64,000 nucleotides of DNA from the NCBI GenBank assembly GCA_050486445.1, contig JBJHDH010000012.1:11173-75172 (forward strand), in the 5' to 3' direction. This document shows, piece by piece, positions 51,886 to 63,334 of the stretch. The first letter of the stretch is position 1. Each line of letters begins with the position of its first letter. The DNA is from Euryhalocaulis sp050486445. Its GTDB lineage: Bacteria; Pseudomonadota; Alphaproteobacteria; Caulobacterales; Maricaulaceae. The notes below the pieces were generated by a model that ran no database searches, was not told the DNA's origin, and saw only the letters and a list, made by a program, of their open reading frames with translations. Position numbers and translations under genes: made by a program.

Positions 51886-52284
51886 ATGGAACTGAATCCC
51901 GAGACCGTATGCGGCCTGATCCTGCAGATTCGGCAGTTCGACGGAAAATCCGGTCTGGTCGACCCCGATTCCGGATCGAACGCCTCCGATTCCGATGAAG
52001 AAGACATCGGCTTCACCGACACGCTTCAGAACTCGCCGAACGATTCCATCGAAGAGGTGATCCGCGCCGAGATCGGCGCCATGAATGAAGAAGAACAGGC
52101 AGAGCTGGTGGCGCTGGCCTGGATCGGACGCGGCGATTACGAGGCCGGAGAGTTCGCAAAAGCCAAAACCGAAGCGCGCCGCCGGCACGAAGGCCCCACG
52201 GCGGACTATCTTCTGGGCCAGCCTCTGCTGGGCGATCTGCTCGCCGAAGGTCTCGCCGCCATCGGCCGGCCATGCGAATTCTGA
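51886..52284 (+). CDS. DUF3775-family protein
   Basis: The 132-aa cytoplasmic protein is strongly acidic in its first half (DSGSNASDSDEEDIGF). The second half has the DUF3775 pattern EEVIRAEIGAMNEEEQAELVALAWIGRGDYEAGEF followed by TADYLLGQPLLGDLLAEGL. The family has no known function. ATG 51886 is in frame with a GCGGAGACG site; ATG 51881 is in another frame. Divergent from the aminotransferase gene. Confidence 0.82.
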   Translation: MELNPETVCGLILQIRQFDGKSGLVDPDSGSNASDSDEEDIGFTDTLQNSPNDSIEEVIRAEIGAMNEEEQAELVALAWIGRGDYEAGEFAKAKTEARRRHEGPTADYLLGQPLLGDLLAEGLAAIGRPCEF

Positions 52285-52372
52285 TCCTTGCCGCACTGGC
52301 GGCGCAATCCGCATTCCGAAACAGCGTTTGAACCCGCGCTGACGCTGAATAAATTGAGCAGGCGAGGGAGCG

Positions 52373-52942
52373 ATGGCGCAGCACGGCTACAAGAGACAGC
52401 CTCACGAAATCGACATGACGAAAGAGGAGCAGGCGATCCGCCGAAACTCCGCCGCCGCCTTTATCGTCACAGTGGCGGCGTATATCGCCGCCTGGCTGTT
52501 CGCTCCCGCCATCGCTGAATTGCCAGAGGCGTTGCCAGAGCGCTTTGCGTTCGCGGCTCTTTGCTGGGCTGTTCCGGGTCTGGTTCTGCTTGTCGCGATC
52601 ATGATGGTTTCGACAGCCCGGCGTTTTTCAATAGATGATATTGGCGGTCAGGCTGCGGGCCCGCCCAGCGAGAAGCTGGCGGTCAAGGCGGCCTTTTTGC
52701 AAAACACGCTGGAGCAGACGGTCCTGGCCGGCGCGTTCTATTTCGCTCTGGCCGCGTCCGCCGGGGGACAATGGATGGCGCTTCTTCCTGTCGCGGCCGT
52801 CCTGTTTGTCATTGGCCGGGTGTTGTTTTTCGCCGGCTACAAGCGCGGAGCCAAAGGGCGCGCGTTCGGCATGGCGCTGACCATGCTCCCCGCCGTTATT
52901 GGCTACCTGATTGTGGCCTATCTGCTTCTTCCCATCGGGTGA
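52373..52942 (+). CDS. MAPEG-family membrane protein
   Basis: The 189-aa protein has four predicted helices (about 28-48, 60-82, 112-150 and 160-187). The segments FLQNTLEQTVLAGAFYFAL and GRVLFFAGYKRGAKGRAFGMALT are typical of MAPEG (membrane-associated eicosanoid/glutathione) proteins. Bacterial members often act in glutathione-dependent detoxification, but the substrate is unknown. The ribosome site is GCGAGGGAG. Confidence 0.85.
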   Translation: MAQHGYKRQPHEIDMTKEEQAIRRNSAAAFIVTVAAYIAAWLFAPAIAELPEALPERFAFAALCWAVPGLVLLVAIMMVSTARRFSIDDIGGQAAGPPSEKLAVKAAFLQNTLEQTVLAGAFYFALAASAGGQWMALLPVAAVLFVIGRVLFFAGYKRGAKGRAFGMALTMLPAVIGYLIVAYLLLPIG

Positions 52943-52971
52943 GAAGCCGGGGACGCCCACGGGAGAAAAAT

Positions 52972-53448
52972 TCAGCCCAGACGATCACGCAGCTCGACAG
53001 CCAGCGGCACATCGGCCGGCGGCATTGAATAATCTGTGAGATGCGCCGGCGTGACCCAGGCCAGTTCCTGACCGATCAGCGGACGCGCCAGCCCGTCCCA
53101 GCGCCGGCACAGATAGAGCGGCATCAGCAGATGCATATCGCCGTTGGGACAGCTTGAAAACGCGAAGGCCTGAAGACAGCCCCGGCATGGCTCCACGCCC
53201 AGCTCTTCCCACAATTCACGCAGCGCCGCGCGCTCCGGCGTCTCGCCCGGCTCCACCTTGCCGCCGGGAAACTCCCACAGCCCGGCCATCGGCTTGCCTT
53301 CGGGTCTGCGCGTAATCAGCACGCGCCCGTCGGGATCGAGCAGCGCCACAGCGACCACCAGCATCAGGCGCGTCTCCGCCGCCGGCGCGGCAGGAAGTGG
53401 CGCGGCGGGCGCCGGCGGCGCAAGGGCGATGCGGTCGCGCTCGCTCAT
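52972..53448 (-). CDS. mutT: MutT-type Nudix hydrolase (8-oxo-dGTP diphosphatase)
   Basis: The 158-aa protein has a full Nudix box at about 62-85 (GGKVEPGE...RELWEELG) and the GLWEFPGG lead-in typical of MutT. It removes 8-oxo-dGTP from the nucleotide pool. A low-complexity Pro/Ala stretch occupies residues 10-24. Its start overlaps the stop of the ppi gene by 4 bp, so the two are translated together. A MutT gene near secA is common in alphaproteobacteria. Confidence 0.92.
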   Translation of the reverse strand: MSERDRIALAPPAPAAPLPAAPAAETRLMLVVAVALLDPDGRVLITRRPEGKPMAGLWEFPGGKVEPGETPERAALRELWEELGVEPCRGCLQAFAFSSCPNGDMHLLMPLYLCRRWDGLARPLIGQELAWVTPAHLTDYSMPPADVPLAVELRDRLG

Positions 53449-54509
53449 TGAATCGGGCCGGGCGCGGGACTGGCCGCTCCGCTGGATGGAGCATCCGGCA
53501 GTGGATCGGAAGCGGGATCGAGCCCGTCCAGATCGTCCGGCAGATTGGCGGCGGGGTTGGCCGGGCCGGGATTGAGAAAATCCGCGATCGGGCCAGAGGC
53601 GGCGGCGCCAGTCTCCGGCAGGTCCGGCGTCAGGATTTCGATCTGCGCCCCTGCGCGCAGCCGCGCCAGCAGCGTCTGAATCGCATCGAATGTCATAAAG
53701 CGCACCACGCGCGGGCGCAGCGCCTCGAAGCCGGGGCGTTCGGAGGCGCGGCGGTCCAGCACCTGCACGATATGCCAGCCCAGATTGCTTTCCACCGGCG
53801 CCGAGACCGAGCCCACCGGCGTGGCATAGGCGGCGGTGGCCAGCGGCCCCGGCAGCACATCGGCGGTCACATAGCCAAGATCGCCACCCTCCAGCCGCGT
53901 CGGCTCGTCCAGCGAATAGGCGAAGGCCAGCGCCACGAAATCCTCACCGCCCAGGATGCGCTGGCGCAGGGCCGCCGCTTCCTGCCGCGATTCGACCAGA
54001 ATGTGCCGGGCGCGCACCTCGTCGCCCATTTCCACCAGCCGCACCTGTTCGTCATACATGCGGCGGATCGCCTCGTCGGTGACGACGCGGCCGACCTCGG
54101 CCTCCAGCAGCACATTGCCCAGAATACGCTCGCGCGCGGTTTCCAGCCGGCGGCGCGCCTCGGGCGTGGCGTCCAGGCGCCTCGCCGCCGCCGCCTGCGC
54201 CAGCAGCTTCTGGTCGATCAGCTCGTTCAGCACGCGGTCATAGGCTTCCTCGCCAGGGGCCAGGCGCGCGCCCTGCCCGCCCACGCCCTGCGCCACGGCT
54301 TCACGAACAATATCATAGACATAGATCGGCTCGCCCCCCACCAGGGCGGCCACCTGACCCTCCGCCCCGGCCAGCGGCGGAATATCGGCCACGGCGGAGA
54401 CATCGTCCGGGCGCAGGCGCGGCGCCAGGATCAGCAGCGCCAGCGCCACCAAAACGATCCCTGCCGCGATAGCGGCGGGAATGCGACGAATTTGGCGGAA
54501 TGGCTGCAT
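53445..54509 (-). CDS. Parvulin-type peptidyl-prolyl isomerase, membrane-anchored
   Basis: The 354-aa protein starts at ATG 54509. It has one N-terminal membrane segment (about 12-32), a SurA/PpiC-like helical chaperone region (about 60-170) and a rotamase domain (about 170-265: VRARHILVESRQEAAALRQRIL, FVALAFAYSLDEPTRLEGGDLGYV, VESNLGWHIVQVLDRR). A disordered Pro/Ala tail ends the protein. It probably folds exported proteins in the periplasm, in keeping with its position divergent to secA. Confidence 0.9.
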   Translation of the reverse strand: MQPFRQIRRIPAAIAAGIVLVALALLILAPRLRPDDVSAVADIPPLAGAEGQVAALVGGEPIYVYDIVREAVAQGVGGQGARLAPGEEAYDRVLNELIDQKLLAQAAAARRLDATPEARRRLETARERILGNVLLEAEVGRVVTDEAIRRMYDEQVRLVEMGDEVRARHILVESRQEAAALRQRILGGEDFVALAFAYSLDEPTRLEGGDLGYVTADVLPGPLATAAYATPVGSVSAPVESNLGWHIVQVLDRRASERPGFEALRPRVVRFMTFDAIQTLLARLRAGAQIEILTPDLPETGAAASGPIADFLNPGPANPAANLPDDLDGLDPASDPLPDAPSSGAASPAPGPIQ

Positions 54510-54656
54510 GATGCGCCCCGGGGCCGTTTCGTTGACACTCCGGCGACCCGCTCTTAAGTGAGCCTCAGGCTTGTGTCGAGGCCGTCTGTCTGACGGCTTC
54601 CCCATTTCCTGCAGGGTTCCGGCTGTACCGGCCCGCTTCCTTTAAGATTGCCCGCA

Positions 54657-57503
<2,847 letters not shown>

Positions 57504-57513
57504 TCTCTGGGTG

Positions 57514-57640
57514 ATCCTCCCCCGTTTACGGGGGAGGGGGTGAAGAGCGGTCCGCGTAGCGGACAAAATGCGAAGGCATTTTGAGTGATGAACGCCATCG
57601 CCCCTTGGGCGATGGCTGGGGCGCAGCGTGGTGGAGGGGG
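57514..57640 (+). repeat. Hairpin-rich intergenic repeat element, plus orientation
   Basis: Directly behind secA lie four successive hairpins: CCTCCCCCGT/ACGGGGGAGG (57516-57537), GTCCGC-GTA-GCGGAC (57550-57564), AAAATGC-GAAG-GCATTTT (57565-57582) and GCCATCGCCC-CTT-GGGCGATGGC (57594-57616), then a purine-rich end (GTGGTGGAGGGGG). The opening hairpin and its arrangement with the second recur at 63954-64000. It could also terminate secA transcription. Such GGGGGAGG-type modules are common as dispersed repeats in alphaproteobacteria. Confidence 0.8.
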
Positions 57641-57657
57641 CGGACCCAGCTTAAATA

Positions 57658-58149
57658 TTAAAAAGCGGGGCGCACTCGCCCCCCTCGTCCGGGCTTTGCC
57701 CGGCCACTCCCCCCGTACGCTACGCTACGGGGGGAGATTACCGCTTTCGGCGCGCGCCGGGGGTGGGCCTCCGCGATCTTCCGCGGCGCCGCGGGGGTTT
57801 CCAGCTTTTGCGCATAGGGATTGATACGGGGCCGCCAGCGGGCGCCGCCGTTTTTACCCTCCGTCCGCGGGCGGCCAGGCGTCATGGCCTGGGCGCGGCT
57901 CTCCGCCCGGCGGCCAAGCGCCGCCAGCCCGCCGACAAACAGCACCAGCAGCGCCATCGCGCCGCCTAGCCCGTAGGCAAGCGAGGCGTTCTCCGCCAGC
58001 ATCTGCGCGGTTTCCGGCGCAATCCCGGCTTCCGGCGCGCGCAGGAACAATCGTTCGGCGGCGAATTCGAGAGCCATCAGGTCCGCGGGCAGACGGATCA
58101 GCAGGACGAGCAGCGACCCGGCCATCAGCGACACCAGCAGCAGTCTCAT
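57658..58149 (-). CDS. Small membrane protein with repeat-derived C-terminus
   Basis: The 163-aa protein has two hydrophobic segments (about 2-20 and 57-80) with a periplasmic loop between (AAERLFLRAPEAGIAPETAQML). A basic cytoplasmic tail follows. I do not recognise it. The last 26 or so residues (SPRSVAYGGSGRAKPGRGG...) are translated from the inverted repeat element, and the stop codon is within the spacer between its two halves. The original stop was probably lost or overwritten by the element. Confidence 0.65.
   Translation of the reverse strand: MRLLLVSLMAGSLLVLLIRLPADLMALEFAAERLFLRAPEAGIAPETAQMLAENASLAYGLGGAMALLVLFVGGLAALGRRAESRAQAMTPGRPRTEGKNGGARWRPRINPYAQKLETPAAPRKIAEAHPRRAPKAVISPRSVAYGGSGRAKPGRGGRVRPAF
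57689..57736 (-). repeat. Second repeat half in inverted orientation
   Basis: Two hairpins, CCGGGC-TTT-GCCCGG (57689-57703) and an 11-bp stem with CTCCCCCCGTA (57707-57717) pairing with 57726-57736, resemble the first two hairpins of the 57514 element in reverse order. The two together form an inverted composite of about 220 bp. It overlaps the end of the minus-strand gene 57658-58149. Confidence 0.75.
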
Positions 58150-58229
58150 TCCCCGTCCCCCTCTCTGAATCCCGCACGAGTCCCGCGCGCAGAATAGGAC
58201 AGGCAGCGCGCCCGGCGGAAGGGGCGGCT

Positions 58230-59207
58230 CTACAGCCCCACTTCGCCCCGGCCGATGGCGAGGAAGCGATCGCGGCGCTGGGCGCGGAGCTGGTCGGGAT
58301 TCATGGCGGCGAACTGTTTCAGCTCCTGCCGCACCGCCTCGCCGACCCGGCGCATTGTGGCGGCGGGATCGCGATGCGCGCCGCCGACAGGTTCTTTCAC
58401 CACGCGGTCGATGATTTTCAGCGCCTGCAGATCGGCGGCGGTGATTTTCATCGCCTCCGCCGCCTCCTCAGCCTTGGCCGAGTCACGCCACAGGATCGAA
58501 GCGCAACCCTCCGGCGTAATTACCGAATAGATCGAATGCTCCAGCATCACCACCGAATTGGCGGCGGCGATGGCCACGGCGCCGCCGCTGCCGCCCTCGC
58601 CCGTCACCACCGCGACCAGCGGCACGCCCAGCGTCAGACAGCGTTCGGTGCAGCGGGCGATGGCCTCGGCCTGGCCGCGCTCCTCCGCGCCCTTGCCGGG
58701 ATAGGCGCCGGCCGTATCAACGAACGTCACCACCGGCGCGCCAAAGCGGTCGGCCAGATCCATCAGGCGCACCGCCTTGCGATAGCCTTCCGGCCGCGCC
58801 ATGCCGAAATTGTGACGCACGCGCGAGGCAGTGTCGCGCCCCTTCTCGTGGCCCAGCACCACCACCGGCGAGGCGCCAATCCAGCCCAGTCCGCCGACAA
58901 TGGCCGGATCCTCGCCAAAGCCGCGATCGCCGGCCAGTTCGGTGAACATCTCGATCAGCGAGGCCTGATAATCCACGAAATGCGGCCGGCCGGGATGGCG
59001 CGCCACCTGCGTCTTCTGCCAAGCCGTCAGGCTGGAATAGGTTTTTTCGAGCTGTTCCCGCGCCTTGGCGCGCAGTTTTCCGATCTCTTCCGCCGCGTCC
59101 ACGCCGCTGGCCCCGGACCCCACAGTGGATTCCAGTTCCTCAATCTTTGCCTCGATCTCGGCGATCGGCCGCTCGAAGTCGAGATAGGTGCGTTTGAGAT
59201 CGGTCAT
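58230..59207 (-). CDS. accA: Acetyl-CoA carboxylase carboxyltransferase subunit alpha
   Basis: The 325-aa AccA has the N-terminal helical region (YLDFERPIAEIEAKIEEL) and the crotonase-fold core with ARHPGRPHFVDY, HNFGMARPEGYRKA, FVDTAGAYPGKGAEERGQ and TGEGGSGGAVAIAAAN. It works with AccD to carboxylate acetyl-CoA for fatty-acid synthesis. ATG 59207 is the start; the codon before it is TTG. Single gene here. Confidence 0.97.
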   Translation of the reverse strand: MTDLKRTYLDFERPIAEIEAKIEELESTVGSGASGVDAAEEIGKLRAKAREQLEKTYSSLTAWQKTQVARHPGRPHFVDYQASLIEMFTELAGDRGFGEDPAIVGGLGWIGASPVVVLGHEKGRDTASRVRHNFGMARPEGYRKAVRLMDLADRFGAPVVTFVDTAGAYPGKGAEERGQAEAIARCTERCLTLGVPLVAVVTGEGGSGGAVAIAAANSVVMLEHSIYSVITPEGCASILWRDSAKAEEAAEAMKITAADLQALKIIDRVVKEPVGGAHRDPAATMRRVGEAVRQELKQFAAMNPDQLRAQRRDRFLAIGRGEVGL

Positions 59208-59398
59208 CAAAACGGTGAAAAGTCGACGCGTCCACTGGTTATGACGCCGAAAACCGCCGCCCTGCCCCTTGCGGCGCGGCGACCCTAGACGGGCGTCTTG
59301 CTGTGGACAAGCGCCTTTGGCGCAAGTTGGTTCAACAGGTTAAACTGGTTCAACAGGCTGGCCGCCCCGTTTCCGCCAGTCAGGGAAAAGGAGCCGCC

Positions 59399-60343
59399 AT
59401 GTCCCGCTATCCCGGAGAAACCGATCCTGACCAGACGCCGCTTCCCGGCGACGGTCCCGGCGCATGTGTCATCACGCCCAAGGAGCACGATCTGGGCGGA
59501 TTTTCGGTGCGCCGCGTGCTGCCCTCGCCCGGGCGGCGCATGGTCGGGCCGTTTATTTTCTTCGACCATATCGGCCCGGCCGATTTCGCGCCGGGCGCGG
59601 GCGTGGACGTGCGCCCGCATCCGCATATTGGCCTCGCCACCATCACCTGGCTGTTCGAGGGCGGGATGCATCACCGCGATTCGCTGGACTTCGATCTCGA
59701 AATCCTGCCGGGCGCGATGAACTGGATGACCGCGGGAAACGGCATCGTGCATTCGGAACGCACCGGCGCGGACATGCGCGCACGCGGACATCGCCTGCAC
59801 GGCATCCAGTCCTGGGTCGCCCTGCCCGATGAGCATGAAGACTGCACGCCCAGCTTCGATCACTACCCGGCCGGCGGCATGCCGGTGATCGAGCGCGATG
59901 GCGCGCGCATGATCCTGATCGCCGGTTCGGCCTTCGGCGAGACGTCGCCAGCGCGCACTTTGTCGCCGCTTTTCTATCTCCAGGCCGATCTTGAGGCCGG
60001 GGCGCGCATCGAACTGCCGCCCGATCTTGGCGAGCGCGCCGTCTATGTTGTCGAGGGCCAGGTGCAAATCGGCGGCGATGCGTTCGGGCCGCATCACATG
60101 ATCGCCCTGCGCGACAATGATGCGGGCGCGGTGGAGGCGGTCACCGCCTGCCGGCTGATGCTGCTGGGCGGCGCCGCGCCCGGCCGGCGCACCATCTGGT
60201 GGAATCTGGTCTCCAGCAGCCGGGAGAAGATCGAGGCCGCCAAGCGCGACTGGGCGGCGGCGGCGGCCAGCGGTTTTCCCGAAGCCGGGCGCTTCACTTT
60301 GCCGCCGGGCGAGAGCGAGCACATCCCTCTGCCGGAAAGCTGA
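59399..60343 (+). CDS. Pirin-family protein
   Basis: The 314-aa bicupin starts at ATG 59399 behind GGAAAAGGAG. The metal-site residues H74 and H76 (RPHPHIGLAT), H118 and E120 (GIVHSE) match the iron ligands of human pirin and the quercetinase YhhW. A C-terminal pirin domain follows. Activity ranges from quercetin oxidation to redox sensing. A direct duplication of TGGTTCAACAGG lies just upstream (59330-59356). Confidence 0.93.
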   Translation: MSRYPGETDPDQTPLPGDGPGACVITPKEHDLGGFSVRRVLPSPGRRMVGPFIFFDHIGPADFAPGAGVDVRPHPHIGLATITWLFEGGMHHRDSLDFDLEILPGAMNWMTAGNGIVHSERTGADMRARGHRLHGIQSWVALPDEHEDCTPSFDHYPAGGMPVIERDGARMILIAGSAFGETSPARTLSPLFYLQADLEAGARIELPPDLGERAVYVVEGQVQIGGDAFGPHHMIALRDNDAGAVEAVTACRLMLLGGAAPGRRTIWWNLVSSSREKIEAAKRDWAAAAASGFPEAGRFTLPPGESEHIPLPES

Positions 60344-60355
60344 GGGCGCGGCTTC

Positions 60356-60835
60356 TCAGGCTGGGACCGCTTTGGCAACAGGGTCCGGCCCGTAGCGGTT
60401 CGGACCGCTGGTCCCCCTGAGGAAGCCGTTATCGACAAGCAGCCACAGGCTGACCAGCAACATCAACCAGAAATACACGGTTTCATGAACCGGGCCGGCG
60501 CCCGTCGCCATGCGGTCCAAGTCCCAGAACGCACCGAAAAACGGCCCCACATACGAGGGCAGGATGATGATGGCGAGCGCAGGCGGAACCCATGCTGGCC
60601 AGTTGCGATCCTGCAAACGCTTCCAGGTGATGGCCATGCTCGGCCAGAACAGGAGGAGCATAAGGACGTTATAGGCAAGGCTCGACGGCAACCGCGGCGA
60701 TTCGAAGGAGAAAGGTTCCGGGTATACGATCCACGCGCTGACAAAGACGACGGCCATGATAACGACAAAGCCAAGCCACCATTGTGCGCGTCCGATCCGG
60801 CCCGAGAGCGAGAAAAAAAGCGAAACCAGATTCAT
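60356..60835 (-). CDS. DUF805-like membrane protein
   Basis: The 159-aa protein begins LVSLFFSLSGRIGRAQWWLG, the usual DUF805 opening, with four or five membrane helices and the internal RLQDRNWPAWV motif. It ends with a GTSGPNRYGPDP tail, also family-typical. ATG 60835 (or 60838) is preceded on the minus strand by GCGGGGGG. Function unknown; such genes occur as stand-alone units. Convergent with the pirin gene, 12 bp apart. Confidence 0.88.
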   Translation of the reverse strand: MNLVSLFFSLSGRIGRAQWWLGFVVIMAVVFVSAWIVYPEPFSFESPRLPSSLAYNVLMLLLFWPSMAITWKRLQDRNWPAWVPPALAIIILPSYVGPFFGAFWDLDRMATGAGPVHETVYFWLMLLVSLWLLVDNGFLRGTSGPNRYGPDPVAKAVPA

Positions 60836-61045
60836 CATACCCCCCGCCATCCGCATCCCGCCAGCGCGGCCAGTATGAAGACAATTATAAAATACGAAAG
60901 ACGAATACAATCAGGCGGCGATGGCGGCGCGCTGATTTCAGTCGCCTGAAGAGAGCGCGAACTGCAAACCCGGGGCGGAACCGGCGGCGGCAGCAGCGGG
61001 TTACCTGCGCGCGGGAAAGCTCTCCCGCGCAGACAGGAGACGCCG

Positions 61046-61198
61046 ATGTCCGCCTTCGTCAAAGCCCTCGCCGCCGCCGGAATGCTTGGCCTTGCCGGTC
61101 TGGCCGCCGCCTGCCGCGAGGAGCCGGTGGTCGAAATCAACACGCCGGAAGGCGATCTGCGAATCGAGCAGGACGGCGAGATCAATATCGAAAACTGA
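61046..61198 (+). CDS. Small 50-aa exported protein, possible lipoprotein
   Basis: This short frame (50 codons plus TGA) has a good start: ATG 61046 after CAGGAGACG. It encodes a hydrophobic signal (AFVKALAAAGMLGLAGLAAAC) ending at C23 with a weak lipobox, and an acidic tail (EEPVVEINTPEGDLRIEQDGEINIEN) with alternating hydrophobic residues, probably two beta strands. It resembles the many small alphaproteobacterial lipoproteins lacking names. It sits between the DUF805 gene and the convergent trmJ gene. Confidence 0.6.
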   Translation: MSAFVKALAAAGMLGLAGLAAACREEPVVEINTPEGDLRIEQDGEINIEN

Positions 61199-61222
61199 CG
61201 CGCGCGCGGCGCGCTCTTTCCG

Positions 61223-62014
61223 TCAGACTTTACGCCGGGGGCCTTCGGTCAGCGCCTTCACCGCGCCGCGCAGCGAACGCACCTCCTCCACGGTGAAATC
61301 GCCGCGCGCGAACATGGCGCGCAGGTTCAGGCGCATCGTCTCTGACTTTTCCGGCGGGAAGAAATAACCGGCGGCGTCCAGCGCCGTTTCAAGCTGGGCC
61401 GTCAGCCCATCCACCTCCGCCAGCGGCGCGCGCGCGCGGGACTCCGCGAACATATCCGGCGCCGCCTCGCCCGCGCGCCATTCATAGGCGATCACCGCGA
61501 CGGCCTGCGCCAGATTCAGCGACGGGCACGCCGCGTCCACCGGAATGGAGACAATGGCGGCCGCTGGCGCCAGTTCGGCGTTGGAAAGGCCGGACGCCTC
61601 AGCCCCGAACAGAAAGCCGGGGCGGCCGCCGCGCGCGATCTCCGCCCGCGCCCGCGCCATCGCCTCGCGCGGGGTCAAGGCCGGCTTTTCCAGCTCGCGC
61701 GGCCGCGCCGTAGCGGCGAAGACCAGCGTCAGGTCGGCGACGCAGCCGGCGAAATCCTCCGCCACGCGCGCGGCGCGGATCACGCCGATTCCGCCCGCGG
61801 CCAGCGAATCCGCCCGCTCATTGGGCCAGCCGTCGCGCGGGCTGGCGATGCGCAGGTCGGCAAGGCCGAAATTGGCCATCGCGCGCGCCGCCGCGCCGAT
61901 ATTCTCGCCCATCTGGGGCCGCGCCAGCACGATGGCGGGGGCGGGCTCCGGCGTTCGCACACGCGGCGCCGTGACTTTCGCTTCGGGGTCCGGTCTGTTA
62001 TCCACCGCGCACAC
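61223..62014 (-). CDS. trmJ: TrmJ-like tRNA 2'-O-methyltransferase (SPOUT family)
   Basis: The 263-aa protein has the SpoU/TrmJ core: VLARPQMGENIGAAARAMANFGL, DLTLVFAATARPREL, FLFGAEASGLSNAEL, and the knot segment SLNLAQAVAVIAYEW. TrmJ methylates residue 32 of tRNAs. The C-terminal helical region with EKSETMRLNLRAMFAR...EEVRSLRG is typical. GTG 62014 is supported by GGAG four bases upstream. It is divergent from icd with about 29 bp between the start codons. Confidence 0.9.
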   Translation of the reverse strand: MCAVDNRPDPEAKVTAPRVRTPEPAPAIVLARPQMGENIGAAARAMANFGLADLRIASPRDGWPNERADSLAAGGIGVIRAARVAEDFAGCVADLTLVFAATARPRELEKPALTPREAMARARAEIARGGRPGFLFGAEASGLSNAELAPAAAIVSIPVDAACPSLNLAQAVAVIAYEWRAGEAAPDMFAESRARAPLAEVDGLTAQLETALDAAGYFFPPEKSETMRLNLRAMFARGDFTVEEVRSLRGAVKALTEGPRRKV

Positions 62015-62043
62015 TACTCCAGGGGCCAGGGACAGTATCAGCG

Positions 62044-63258
62044 ATGGCGAAGATCAAGGTGGCGACCCCGGTCGTCGATATCGACGGCGACGAGATGACC
62101 CGCATCATCTGGGCGCTCATCAAGGAAAAACTGATCCTGCCTTATCTCGATGTCGATCTGGAATATTACGACCTTTCGATCCAGAAGCGCGACGAGACCG
62201 ACGACCAGATCACCGTCGACGCCGCCCACGCCATCCGCAAATACGGCGTCGGCGTCAAATGCGCCACCATCACGCCGGACGAGGTGCGGGTGGAGGAATT
62301 CGGCCTTAAGCGCATGTATCGCAGCCCCAACGGCACGATCCGCAATATTCTGGGCGGCGTGATCTTCCGCGAACCCATCGTGGTGAAGAACGTGCCGCGT
62401 CTGGTGCCGGGCTGGACCCAGGCCTTCGTCATCGGCCGCCACGCGTTCGGCGACCAGTATCGCGCCACCGACTATCTGATCCCGGGCCCCGGCAAGCTGA
62501 AACTGACATGGGAGTCCGCCGACGGCTCGCAGACTATCGAGCGCGAGGTGTTCGATTTCGACGGCTCCGGCGTCGCCATGGCGATGTACAATACCGACGA
62601 GTCGATCATCGACTTTGCCCGCGCCAGCATGAATTACAGCCTGCAACGCGGCCTGCCGCTCTATCTCTCCACCAAGAACACCATCGTCAAAGCCTATGAC
62701 GGCCGCTTCAAGGATCTGTTCCAAAAGGTTTTCGATGAAGAGTTCACCGGCAAGTTCAAAGAGGCCGGCCTCACCTACGAACACCGGCTGATCGACGACA
62801 TGGTGGCCAGCGCGCTGAAATGGAACGGCGGCTATGTCTGGGCGTGCAAGAACTATGACGGCGACGTGCAGTCCGACATGGCGGCGCAGGGCTTTGGCTC
62901 GCTCGGCCTGATGACCAGCGTGCTGATGACGCCGGACGGAAACACCGTGGAGGCGGAGGCCGCGCACGGCACCGTTACCCGGCACTACCGCGCATGGCAG
63001 CGCGGCGAGCCGACCAGCACCAATTCCACCGCCTCAATCTATGCGTGGTCGAACGGGCTGCGCTTCCGCGGGCGGCAGGACAATAATGCCGACCTGATCG
63101 GCTTCGCCGACGCGCTGGAGGCGTCCGTCATCCGCACCATCGAATCCGGCAAGATGACCAAGGATCTGGCGCTGCTCGTGGGCGACGACCAGTCCTGGCT
63201 TACCACCGAAGGCTTCCTCGACGCCGTCGACGCCAATCTGAAAGCCGCGATGAAATAG
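62044..63258 (+). CDS. icd: NADP-dependent isocitrate dehydrogenase
   Basis: The 404-aa enzyme is the eukaryote-like homodimeric type found in alphaproteobacteria: VDIDGDEMTRIIWALIKEKLILPYLDVDL, YRSPNGTIRNILGGVIFREPI, NYDGDVQSDMAAQGFGSLGLMTSVL and EAEAAHGTVTRHYR. It oxidises isocitrate to 2-oxoglutarate in the TCA cycle. It is a single gene with a bidirectional terminator behind it. Confidence 0.98.
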   Translation: MAKIKVATPVVDIDGDEMTRIIWALIKEKLILPYLDVDLEYYDLSIQKRDETDDQITVDAAHAIRKYGVGVKCATITPDEVRVEEFGLKRMYRSPNGTIRNILGGVIFREPIVVKNVPRLVPGWTQAFVIGRHAFGDQYRATDYLIPGPGKLKLTWESADGSQTIEREVFDFDGSGVAMAMYNTDESIIDFARASMNYSLQRGLPLYLSTKNTIVKAYDGRFKDLFQKVFDEEFTGKFKEAGLTYEHRLIDDMVASALKWNGGYVWACKNYDGDVQSDMAAQGFGSLGLMTSVLMTPDGNTVEAEAAHGTVTRHYRAWQRGEPTSTNSTASIYAWSNGLRFRGRQDNNADLIGFADALEASVIRTIESGKMTKDLALLVGDDQSWLTTEGFLDAVDANLKAAMK

Positions 63259-63280
63259 GAGCGACGCGAAAGCGCTTGCA

Positions 63281-63313
63281 AAAAGAGAGGGCGGCGCAAT
63301 GCGCCGCCCTTTT
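63281..63313. terminator. Bidirectional terminator between icd and the DUF4399 gene
   Basis: A 10-bp stem AGGGCGGCGC / GCGCCGCCCT with AAT loop, followed by TTTT on the plus strand and, read on the minus strand, CTCTTTTT. It serves the two convergent genes. Confidence 0.9.
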
Positions 63314-63334
63314 CACGTTCGGATCAGGCCGGAC

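Noticed and set aside
53397..54557. 386-codon plus-strand frame opposite the isomerase
   Set aside because: Arg/Gln/His-rich antisense frame; the minus strand has clear PpiC and MutT motifs.
59330..59356. Direct repeat TGGTTCAACAGG upstream of the pirin gene
   Set aside because: Two copies of a 12-mer only; likely a small duplication, with no sign of an operator or an element boundary.
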